A DNA stretch of 28,580 nucleotides from an uncultured Bacteroidales bacterium (lineage in GTDB: Bacteria > Bacteroidota > Bacteroidia > Bacteroidales > UBA932): NCBI GenBank assembly GCA_934693135.1, contig CAKUVA010000027.1, positions 1 to 28,580 on the forward strand. The letters run 5' to 3'. The position numbers and the translations under genes are program-made. Under the pieces are notes generated by a model that was not told where the DNA came from, ran no database searches, and saw only the letters and a list, made by a program, of their open reading frames with translations. This document shows positions 22,538-28,580 of this stretch, piece by piece. Numbering within the stretch: position 1 is the stretch's first letter; every line of letters begins with the position of its first letter.

Positions 22538-24727
22538 CTATCCACCAATCATCACAGTAAGTCCAGCCATCACGATAGAAACCATGCTCATAAGTTTAAT
22601 CAGGATATTCAATGAAGGTCCTGATGTATCCTTGAATGGATCACCTACCGTATCTCCGACGATTGTAGCTTTGTGACAATCTGAATTTTTTCCTCCTAAA
22701 TTACCTTCTTCGACATATTTCTTAGCATTGTCCCAAGCTCCTCCAGAGTTGGCAAGGAAAATGGCAAGGATGAAGCCTGCACCAAGCCCACCAACAAGCA
22801 ATCCCATGACTCCAGCTGCACCAAGGCAGACACCAGTAATAATAGGGACAATTATTGCAATAACAGAAGGGAATACCATCTCATGCTGGGCTGCAAGAGT
22901 GGAAATCTCCACGCATCTTGCATAATCGGGTCTTTGCTCGCCAGCAAGTATTCCTTTTATTTCTCTAAACTGTCTACGGACCTCTGTAACCATTTTCTGT
23001 GCTGCGCGTCCGACTGCATTCATCGTAAGGCCACAGAACAGGAATGCCATCATGGCTCCTATGAACACCCCAACAAGGACTCTCGGATTCATAAGATTAA
23101 CTTGATAGTATTCTACTATCTCTGGAATTGTGGCTGATGTAACATCCACAATTTTGTCGCCTATGGCTATAGTCTCTCTTCCAACATGAACAAGCGCGAT
23201 CTTTATCTCTTCAATGTAAGAGGCAAGAAGAGCAAGAGCAGTGAGAGCCGCTGAACCGATAGCAAAGCCTTTACCTGTAGCTGCTGTAGTATTTCCGAGA
23301 GCATCCAAGATATCTGTTTTCTGACGCACTTCCGGATCCAATCCACTCATCTGGGCATTACCTCCAGCATTATCAGCAATAGGTCCATAAGCATCCGTCG
23401 CAAGTGTAATTCCTAATGTTGAAAGCATTCCTACGGCAGCAATACTGATCCCATAAAGTCCATTACTGATAAGATCTGGGGAGAATGAGAAGCCTGTAGC
23501 GCATAAATATGATAGAAGTATGGCCACTGCAATTGTGATTACAGGAATAGCTGTCGATATCATTCCAAGTCCTACACCACTGATGATTACAGTAGCAGAT
23601 CCGGTTTTGGCACTTTCAGCAAGTTTCTGAGTAGGTTTATATGAATGTGATGTATAATACTCGGTTGCCTTTCCGATAATAACACCTGAAAGGAGTCCAA
23701 AGACCACTGAAAGCGAGAGCTGCCACCAGTTTTCAAATCCGAGCACATAGAAAATACCAAATGCAATTACAGCAATAAGTCCTGCACTCAAGTTCGTACC
23801 TCTGCTGAGTGAGCCAAGAAGAGACTGTAGATTAGCACCCTCTTTTGTACGCACAGCATAGATACCTATTACAGAAAGCACTACGCCAACAGCTGCTATG
23901 CACATAGGAGCAAGAATAGCTCTTGTCTGAGCTATAGTATCTCCGAAGAATGCCGAAGCGCCAAGCGCCATAGTGGCAAGGATAGCTCCACAATATGACT
24001 CATACAAGTCGGCACCCATTCCTGCAACATCACCGACATTATCGCCGACATTGTCCGCAATAGTTGCTGGATTTCGAGGATCATCTTCAGGAATATCAGC
24101 TTCAACTTTACCTACAATATCGGCTCCCACATCGGCAGCTTTTGTATATATACCACCTCCAACGCGGGCAAAAAGAGCCTGAGTAGACGCCCCCATTCCG
24201 AATGTAAGCATCGTCGTAGTAATAGTTACGAGTGTCTGAGAAGGATTAGGATCGCTTACAAATGCCTTAAGAATGACATACCATATAGAAATGTCAAGAA
24301 GTCCAAGGCCAACGACGGTAAGCCCCATCACAGCTCCAGACCTAAAGGCTAACTTAAGGCCTGCATTAAGTGAACGTGAAACAGCATTTGCTGTACGTGC
24401 AGATGCGTATGTTGCTGTTTTCATTCCGATAAATCCGGCAAGTCCTGAAAAGAAACCGCCTGTCAAAAAGGCAAATGGCACCCAAGTATTTTGGATATGG
24501 AAGCCATACGCCAAAACTGCAAAAAAGATTGCGAGCACCACAAACACAATGCCAACAACCTTGTACTGCTGTTTTAGATAAGCCATAGCTCCATCCCTCA
24601 CATACTGTGCGATTTCTTTCATAGTAACAGTGCCTTCATTTTCCTTCATCATCTGATGAAAGAAGAACCATGCAAAAAACAGCGCTATCGCAGCTGCTGC
24701 CGGCACAATGTAGAATAGTGAATCCAT
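22538..24727 (-). CDS. hppA: Membrane-bound cation-pumping pyrophosphatase (K+-dependent type)
   Basis: The 729-residue integral membrane protein hydrolyses pyrophosphate and pumps H+ and/or Na+ out of the cytoplasm. About 16 hydrophobic helices are spread along its length. Active-site segments include DVGADIVGKVEADIPEDDPRNPATIADNVGDNVGDVAG, split across helices 5-6, and GDTVGDPFKDTSGPS near the C-terminus. The GNTTAATGKG segment carries Ala where K+-independent enzymes have Lys, the established marker of K+-dependent members. Several Bacteroides relatives are Na+- or Na+/H+-pumping, so Na+ transport is likely but not settled here. It has its own terminator. In an anaerobe it recovers energy from pyrophosphate made in biosynthesis. 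Confidence 0.95.
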   Translation of the reverse strand: MDSLFYIVPAAAAIALFFAWFFFHQMMKENEGTVTMKEIAQYVRDGAMAYLKQQYKVVGIVFVVLAIFFAVLAYGFHIQNTWVPFAFLTGGFFSGLAGFIGMKTATYASARTANAVSRSLNAGLKLAFRSGAVMGLTVVGLGLLDISIWYVILKAFVSDPNPSQTLVTITTTMLTFGMGASTQALFARVGGGIYTKAADVGADIVGKVEADIPEDDPRNPATIADNVGDNVGDVAGMGADLYESYCGAILATMALGASAFFGDTIAQTRAILAPMCIAAVGVVLSVIGIYAVRTKEGANLQSLLGSLSRGTNLSAGLIAVIAFGIFYVLGFENWWQLSLSVVFGLLSGVIIGKATEYYTSHSYKPTQKLAESAKTGSATVIISGVGLGMISTAIPVITIAVAILLSYLCATGFSFSPDLISNGLYGISIAAVGMLSTLGITLATDAYGPIADNAGGNAQMSGLDPEVRQKTDILDALGNTTAATGKGFAIGSAALTALALLASYIEEIKIALVHVGRETIAIGDKIVDVTSATIPEIVEYYQVNLMNPRVLVGVFIGAMMAFLFCGLTMNAVGRAAQKMVTEVRRQFREIKGILAGEQRPDYARCVEISTLAAQHEMVFPSVIAIIVPIITGVCLGAAGVMGLLVGGLGAGFILAIFLANSGGAWDNAKKYVEEGNLGGKNSDCHKATIVGDTVGDPFKDTSGPSLNILIKLMSMVSIVMAGLTVMIGG

Positions 24728-24805
24728 AAAGATTGGTATTATTTATTAAACGAAATCAATTATAACGTTTCCTGTTTTCGTATCGAAAGTAGCAACTTTC
24801 GTTTG

Positions 24806-24813
24806 CAAATATA
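24806..24813 (-). promoter_or_regulatory. Candidate -7 box of hppA
   Basis: The minus strand reads TATATTTG about 79 bases upstream of the hppA ATG. No -33 element fits well. The 247-base gap to the next gene also holds that gene's promoter. Confidence 0.4.
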
Positions 24814-24872
24814 TAGCATTTTTTTCTTCAACATACTTTTTTTTGCAAAAATTGTATGTTGAATTCATTTAT

Positions 24873-24905
24873 CTTGTCTATTTTTCATCTTTTTTCTTAA
24901 CTTTG
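24873..24905 (+). promoter_or_regulatory. Promoter of the choloylglycine-hydrolase-like gene
   Basis: TTG (24874-24876) and TAACTTTG (24898-24905) are 21 bases apart. Transcription would begin about 24911, which rules out the upstream in-frame start at 24843 and leaves a leader of about 60 bases. Confidence 0.6.
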
Positions 24906-24974
24906 AAAGAGGAAAGAGAGGATTCCGGCAGATGTATAGATGATTGTACTAGAACATCTGTAAACGTAGTTTTT

Positions 24975-26051
24975 ATGAGACATTCTATCTTTTCCGTCAT
25001 CATAGCAGGGATTGCAGTGATGACACTCGGACAACCGGCAGATGCATGCACCGGAATCACACTCAAATCATCAGATGGAAGCATCGTTATGGCCAGGACT
25101 ATTGAATGGGCCTTGAATGACAACCACAATAGGTATGTGGTAGTACCACGCGGTTACACATGGACGTCAATGACACCTGACGGAAGCCAAGGACAAACAT
25201 TTTCAGGTATATATGGTTTTGTCGGTCTAGCGGTAGAACAAGCAGAGTTCATAGTGGAAGGACTTAATGAGACAGGATTATCCGCAGGACTTTTCTACTT
25301 CCCTGGATATGGCTTATATGAAGATTTCGATCACGAGAATCAAAAAAGAAACATCGCGGACCTGCAGCTGGTATCTTATATCCTTGGAAAATGCAGATCA
25401 ATCGATGATGTGATATATGAAGTCGGACAGATATGTATACATAATGTTGACCCAAGAGCATCAACTGCACATTGGAGATTCGGTGAGCCCGGAGGAAGAC
25501 AAGTCGTCCTTGAAATTATTGGCGGAAAATGTGTTTTCTATGAGAATAAGCTTGGAGTTCTGACTAACTCTCCATCTTTCGACTGGCACATTACGAATTT
25601 AAACAATTATGTCAACTTAAAATCCGGAGCAGTAAGTTTTAGCCGCGTGGGACAACTGGAGATGCATTCTTTCGGAGGCGGAAGCGGTATGTCTGGACTA
25701 CCTGGAGATTTCACGCCCACATCAAGATTCGTCAGGGCAGCATTTTTTCAAAGCACGGCACCTATTTTATCAAATACAGAGGAAACTATTTTCCAAGCAT
25801 TCCATATTCTCAACAATTTCGATCTGCCAATAGGGATACAGACAGCTGCAGGAGATACAATTCCCAATATTCCGAGTGCAACACAATGGACAAGCGCTAC
25901 AGATCTTTCAGGCCTAAAGATTTATTTCAAGACAATGTATGACAATACAATAAGATGCATTGACCTAAAGCATATCAATTTCGCCAAAATCAAACTAATA
26001 GATGAGCCTATGGACATGGCTCATCGCCAACCAGTTAAAATGCTCTTATAA
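24975..26051 (+). CDS. Choloylglycine hydrolase-family (bile salt hydrolase / penicillin acylase-like) secreted enzyme
   Basis: The 358-residue N-terminal nucleophile hydrolase has a signal peptide (hydrophobic residues 5-18). Cleavage after ADA exposes Cys25 in ACTGITLKSSDG as the catalytic N-terminal residue. Family positions are recognisable: Arg41 in MARTIEW, with Glu44 where bile salt hydrolases have Asp, Asn in LTNSPSFDWH, and Arg in TPTSRFVRAAF. These residues support cleavage of an amide bond, such as a conjugated bile acid or an N-acyl lipid. Whether it is a true bile salt hydrolase cannot be decided from motifs. The ATG at 24975 is chosen because it begins the signal peptide and follows a strong promoter. 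It is alone in its transcription unit. Confidence 0.87.
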   Translation: MRHSIFSVIIAGIAVMTLGQPADACTGITLKSSDGSIVMARTIEWALNDNHNRYVVVPRGYTWTSMTPDGSQGQTFSGIYGFVGLAVEQAEFIVEGLNETGLSAGLFYFPGYGLYEDFDHENQKRNIADLQLVSYILGKCRSIDDVIYEVGQICIHNVDPRASTAHWRFGEPGGRQVVLEIIGGKCVFYENKLGVLTNSPSFDWHITNLNNYVNLKSGAVSFSRVGQLEMHSFGGGSGMSGLPGDFTPTSRFVRAAFFQSTAPILSNTEETIFQAFHILNNFDLPIGIQTAAGDTIPNIPSATQWTSATDLSGLKIYFKTMYDNTIRCIDLKHINFAKIKLIDEPMDMAHRQPVKMLL

Positions 26052-26286
26052 TAAGGGAACGATATACCTGTTGGCAGCAGAAGTCCGATAGGTATCTACG
26101 ATTGCAGGACTTTAAGAAGATGTTTTGATTATGACGACCTACGTTAAACCGTGCATCTGTGCATAAAATGGCGCGTTTTACACCCACAATCTATAAAACA
26201 CGGGAATGGTATATTTGACGGCAACTGCATAGATAGCCCATTTCGCAACGGCGGATTGCCGGCATTTAATCGTTGCTAGAAAAAAT

Positions 26287-26344
26287 CGCAGGCCACGATG
26301 ATAAGCTCTGTAAATACCTACAGGGCATTTCATCGTGGCCTGTG
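26287..26344 (-). terminator. Very long hairpin with minus-strand T tract
   Basis: The 13-base arms 26289-26301 and 26330-26342 are perfectly complementary and extend to 15 pairs with one wobble. After a 3-base internal loop a second 8-bp stem (26305-26312/26319-26326) closes on a 6-base loop. On the minus strand it is followed within two bases by ATTTTTTC. It has terminator form for minus-strand transcription, but no gene on that strand leads into it, so it may belong to a small RNA or mobile-element relic. Confidence 0.55.
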
Positions 26345-26476
26345 TATGTGATTTCTCTTGTCTGCGCCACATTGCCGAGCAACATCATCTTAATATTCAG
26401 CAATATACATTTCATAGGCGTGGCTTACAACTTTGAAAAAGACAGTGATATGCAAGGCGGCAATAGGACAGATTAG

Positions 26477-26503
26477 GCAGCCTTCAAAGAATAACCTGCA
26501 TCA
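26477..26503 (-). repeat. Partial copy of dispersed palindromic repeat (right arm)
   Basis: Positions 26481-26503 match the complement of the right end of the 8916-9075 element at 22 of 23 bases. The copy is inverted relative to that one, and no partner arm is seen within 200 bases. Confidence 0.65.
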
Positions 26504-26564
26504 CTTTCGCCGGAACAGAGCCATTGCTGCGCGGACCAACCGCCCCACCAAAATAATGCCTTCC

Positions 26565-26639
26565 TTGATTATCAGCTACTTATGAATCTCAAAGTGCGAT
26601 CACTGAGACATTTTAGACTGGTAGCTTATTGATAATCAA
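26565..26639. repeat. 75-bp inverted repeat with internal hairpin
   Basis: TTGATTATCA at 26565-26574 is complementary to TGATAATCAA at 26630-26639. The arms continue with GCTAC/GTAGC after a 4-base bulge on one side. A second hairpin nested inside (TCTC..AGTG/CACT..GAGA, 26587-26608) caps it with the loop CGAT. No gene is encoded. It could be a protein-recognised DNA site or an RNA structure. Confidence 0.6.
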
Positions 26640-26819
26640 ATATGCCTTTTGAGTCGACGGGGGTGACTGTGCGGGGCCCCAAGTGCAGATGCCACGCCAC
26701 TGCCCACACACGGAAAAATTCCCTGAGTAGACTTTTATTGCCAGCAGGTATATCATTTCCTATTTTTTTTGTAGATTCGCCAATATACAACTTATTACAC
26801 TTTAAATGGTTGTTGACTT

Positions 26820-26909
26820 ATGAATGATTTTTTGGGATTTGAACGATATAAGGCTCCAATGGTAGAGCTAATAGAGGTCAAGTTGGCAAAAACGAGGATA
26901 GAGAATTAA
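26820..26909 (+). CDS. Possible 29-residue peptide with YxAPxVELIEV motif
   Basis: A short ATG-to-TAA frame encodes MNDFLGFERYKAPMVELIEV followed by nine more residues. The KAPMVELIEVKL core resembles the (Y/K)EAPxVEVxEV motif in many small Bacteroidales proteins of unknown function, which is why I list it despite its size. Those proteins are usually longer and often end in a CQS-like tail, absent here, so this may be a truncated relic. It lies 113 bases upstream of the 437-residue membrane protein gene on the same strand. Translation is unproven. Confidence 0.3.
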   Translation: MNDFLGFERYKAPMVELIEVKLAKTRIEN

Positions 26910-26942
26910 AATTTAAAACCGGATTATAGCAATAACGTCGGC

Positions 26943-26963
26943 CTTGTTTTAGATATAAACAAG
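26943..26963. promoter_or_regulatory. Palindrome upstream of the 437-residue gene, possible operator
   Basis: CTTGTTT (26943-26949) and AAACAAG (26957-26963) form a perfect 7-bp inverted repeat with a 7-base spacer, 59 bases upstream of the ATG at 27023. The 14 matched bases and their position suggest an operator, but no -7 box was recognised nearby. Confidence 0.3.
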
Positions 26964-27022
26964 AACATGGTCACAAAATACAAAGATTAGCAAAATTATT
27001 ATAGTAACATAAACCAAACATA

Positions 27023-28336
27023 ATGAACAAAATAATCATATCGAAAATATTATTGTTTTTGAGTTGCCTTGTAACTTTTATCCAAATTCCTGTTTCAGGA
27101 ATGACATGTGAACCGAATGACACACAAAGCATTGTAAAAAGCTCTGCAATCATGGCCAAGGATAGTTTGGAAATCGAACATTGCAAGAAATACTATGGTG
27201 TAGTTTCCGGCATTGAAGAGAACACAAGACATAATGACATGACGGACGGGTGGAATCTCTACGGCGTCCTTGCGTTCATCATTGCTTTATTTTCATTACT
27301 GATAGGTTGGTACACTCTGAAGGCTCAGAAACGCACTGAGCAACATACACAGAAAGCCCCGTTGGAGGCGCAGATGGGAATGCTTCGGGACCTCCCTCGA
27401 CATTTCTACCGCAATCTCTCTTGCACCTGTGCGGCTTTGCTGAAATTTCGACACGAAAACAACATCAGTGATGGTCGAAGAAAGAAATATCCTTCTGAAG
27501 CAAATATCCTGAAACTCACGACACTATCAGATGAATATATTCTTCCTATTGATGCCGTGGACGCAAAGGTTTATAAGGAAATGCACGAGGAAAAACTCCT
27601 GTTTAAGAATTACAATCTTGAGGTTGAGTCTGCCGCAAAACATTTTGCAAATAGTCATATTTCAGATGATTCCCTCAAAAATGACTACGACAATCTGCTC
27701 TTCAAGCCACTATTTCTGATTGCCAAGACATATCGTCTACAAGATGCCATTACGGAATCAGACAAATCATATAGTCTCGAAAACAATGTTCCCTACTCAA
27801 TATTGTCGTTCGTCATGGAACATTTCGAGAAACTCGATTCGATGAAAAAACTTATCGAAAATAAAAATGGCGAAATCAAGTATTTGGAGGAAATCTGGAA
27901 TAACTCCGCATTTGATGCCGCAATTGGAGGGGACGGCGTATGGCGAGGATTCGGATTTTTGATGAATAGCGATAATAAAAATGATGGAAAAGTTTCTTTT
28001 CTACAATACACTAAAGATAAAAATGGTAACTATGACAAGAATGCAAAGATAGACAAGAGTGCGTTTATCGAACATTTTAAGATACAGAGCATGGTAGAAA
28101 GAAAATCCAAAGCTATGGAGCAATTTGAGAAAATTCTTATTACCACTGATGAAGCCTATTTCGCCAATAATTATAAGATCGAAGACAGCCAGAAGAGACA
28201 TGAGCTTTATGCTTTGCTGAAGCCATATTTCGCCTTCTTCAAACAGGATACATGGGACGCAAAAGAACTTCTCTTCACAATACTTAAAATTGACACAATT
28301 CTAGAAATTGGCAATATAGGAATGATTGATTATTAA
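27023..28336 (+). CDS. Membrane-anchored protein of unknown function (accessory gene)
   Basis: I do not recognise a characterised family for this 437-residue protein. It has an N-terminal hydrophobic signal (residues 4-25) and an extracytoplasmic stretch of about 50 residues. A transmembrane helix follows (about 78-98, LYGVLAFIIALFSLLIGWYTL) and then a basic stop-transfer segment. The large, mostly alpha-helical, cytoplasmic C-terminal domain begins LEAQMGMLRDLPRHFYRNL and is rich in charged residues. No nuclease, kinase or transporter motif is visible. Proteins with this pattern (one helix plus a DL.RHFYRNL-like segment) occur in variable islands of Bacteroidetes; a defence or stress role is only a guess. 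A palindrome lies 60 bases upstream. The A+T-rich codons and its position after a patchwork segment suggest acquisition. Confidence 0.7.
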   Translation: MNKIIISKILLFLSCLVTFIQIPVSGMTCEPNDTQSIVKSSAIMAKDSLEIEHCKKYYGVVSGIEENTRHNDMTDGWNLYGVLAFIIALFSLLIGWYTLKAQKRTEQHTQKAPLEAQMGMLRDLPRHFYRNLSCTCAALLKFRHENNISDGRRKKYPSEANILKLTTLSDEYILPIDAVDAKVYKEMHEEKLLFKNYNLEVESAAKHFANSHISDDSLKNDYDNLLFKPLFLIAKTYRLQDAITESDKSYSLENNVPYSILSFVMEHFEKLDSMKKLIENKNGEIKYLEEIWNNSAFDAAIGGDGVWRGFGFLMNSDNKNDGKVSFLQYTKDKNGNYDKNAKIDKSAFIEHFKIQSMVERKSKAMEQFEKILITTDEAYFANNYKIEDSQKRHELYALLKPYFAFFKQDTWDAKELLFTILKIDTILEIGNIGMIDY

Positions 28337-28386
28337 GCTACTACAATTTATCGGACCCGGTGCTGTATCCTTCTGATTATTTTATA

Positions 28387-28432
28387 CTAAAAAAAGCGTT
28401 CTCGCAAGGCTCATCGCCCGGTGAGAACGCTT
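28387..28432 (-). terminator. Intrinsic terminator, minus strand
   Basis: AAGCGTTCTC (28394-28403) pairs with GAGAACGCTT (28423-28432) over a 19-base loop. The minus strand then runs into seven T. It is convergent with the 437-residue gene, whose stop is 58 bases to the left, and would terminate transcription entering from the right. Confidence 0.75.
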
Positions 28433-28520
28433 CATATAAATTGCCCCTTTAGCCATATCAAGCGCGAAGCAAAAGCCTTACATTTGCTCATAACCCATTG
28501 TCATTATGAACGAGGAAAAA

Positions 28521-28554
28521 GAAAAAACCCAGTCCATCATAAAGACAGACTGGG
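28521..28554 (-). terminator. Second intrinsic terminator, minus strand
   Basis: CCCAGTC (28528-28534) and GACTGGG (28548-28554) form a perfect stem with a 13-base loop, followed on the minus strand by TTTTTTC. It lies 5 bases past a TAA that could close a minus-strand gene entering from beyond the window, of which only about six codons are visible. Confidence 0.7.
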
Positions 28555-28580
28555 CAATTTACTCTGTGTGGTCCCAACAG

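Larger units (their letters stand above)
26052..27022. other. Accessory intergenic segment, about 970 bases, hairpin-rich
   Basis: No convincing long gene is found. Open frames of 60-70 codons overlap hairpins on both strands (26178-26372 minus, 26273-26476 plus, 26642-26827 plus) and match no family I recognise. The segment contains, in order, small inverted repeats near 26172-26198 and 26245-26276 and the large hairpin 26287-26344. These are followed by a partial copy of the dispersed element (26477-26503), the 75-bp inverted repeat 26565-26639, a short G+C-rich stretch (about 26648-26715, with GGGGCCCC), and a 29-codon ORF. The patchwork suggests decayed mobile elements. Confidence 0.6.

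Noticed and set aside
26178..26372. A 64-codon minus-strand frame through the long hairpin
   Set aside because: It reads across a 15-bp stem, overlaps a plus-strand frame of similar length, has no promoter, and matches no protein I know.
26273..26476. A 67-codon plus-strand frame over the same hairpin
   Set aside because: The hairpin arms account for its first third, and there is no recognisable start context or family.
26484..26579. A 31-codon minus-strand fragment ending PAKVMQVIL
   Set aside because: It has no start codon of its own, is very short and overlaps both a repeat arm and the 75-bp inverted repeat. It may be a relic but cannot be supported as a gene.
26642..26827. A 61-codon plus-strand frame through the G+C-rich patch
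   Set aside because: Its composition follows the anomalous patch, it shows no domain, and it has no promoter; probably chance.
28559..28580. About six codons of a possible minus-strand gene ending at the right edge
   Set aside because: Only the TAA and a few residues are visible; too short to annotate as a gene.

Overview
The window looks like a chromosome segment from an anaerobic, gut-type member of the Bacteroidales. Several things point there. Many genes are preceded by the Bacteroidetes -7 box TAnnTTTG, in some cases with a TTG/TTTG about 19-21 bases upstream, while Shine-Dalgarno sequences are weak or absent. An ECF sigma factor is followed by a membrane-anchored protein with a beta-barrel domain. 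There is an oxygen-sensitive class III ribonucleotide reductase (nrdDG), a membrane pyrophosphatase with the K+-dependent signature, and a secreted choloylglycine-hydrolase-family enzyme. The species cannot be fixed from sequence alone.

Layout. Positions 1-1200 hold malate dehydrogenase (minus strand) with a clear terminator. Positions 1200-2215 are an A+T-rich pocket with two unrecognised small membrane or lipoprotein genes and a near-perfect 31-base duplicate of the mdh 5' end. Then come a 51-codon ORF and a phosphopantetheinyl transferase (plus), converging on the nrdD-nrdG operon (minus). Positions 5943-8818 are an EnvC-like divisome/murein factor translationally coupled to a TPR protein. 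A 160-bp palindromic repeat element separates these from an ECF sigma factor and its overlapping anti-sigma/beta-barrel partner (9146-10907). Housekeeping genes follow: ispE and tsaE from a divergent promoter pair, a large unknown lipoprotein, mlaE-mlaF lipid transport genes without an adjacent MCE gene, and yifB/comM.

Positions 16973-19766 are an amino-sugar module. A fusion of a NagB-like domain lacking two key catalytic residues to a PIG-L deacetylase is followed by an intact glucosamine-6-phosphate deaminase. Positions 20070-22351 hold a secreted alpha/beta hydrolase behind a small gene that reads like an ECF sigma N-terminus joined to a FecR C-terminus, plus a LacI-type regulator. Positions 22538-24727 encode the membrane pyrophosphatase, and 24975-26051 the choloylglycine-hydrolase-like enzyme.

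The right end is accessory in character. About 970 bases (26052-27022) have no convincing long gene but contain a chain of strong hairpins, another partial copy of the palindromic repeat, a 75-bp inverted repeat and a possible 29-residue peptide. After it comes a 437-residue membrane-anchored protein of unknown function, and then two hairpins oriented as terminators for transcription entering from beyond the right edge.

No tRNA, rRNA, CRISPR array or intact transposase was recognised. The most distinctive observations are the dispersed palindromic element, the sigma/FecR chimera, the degenerate NagB-PIG-L fusion, the mdh 5' duplication, and the hairpin-rich accessory segment.
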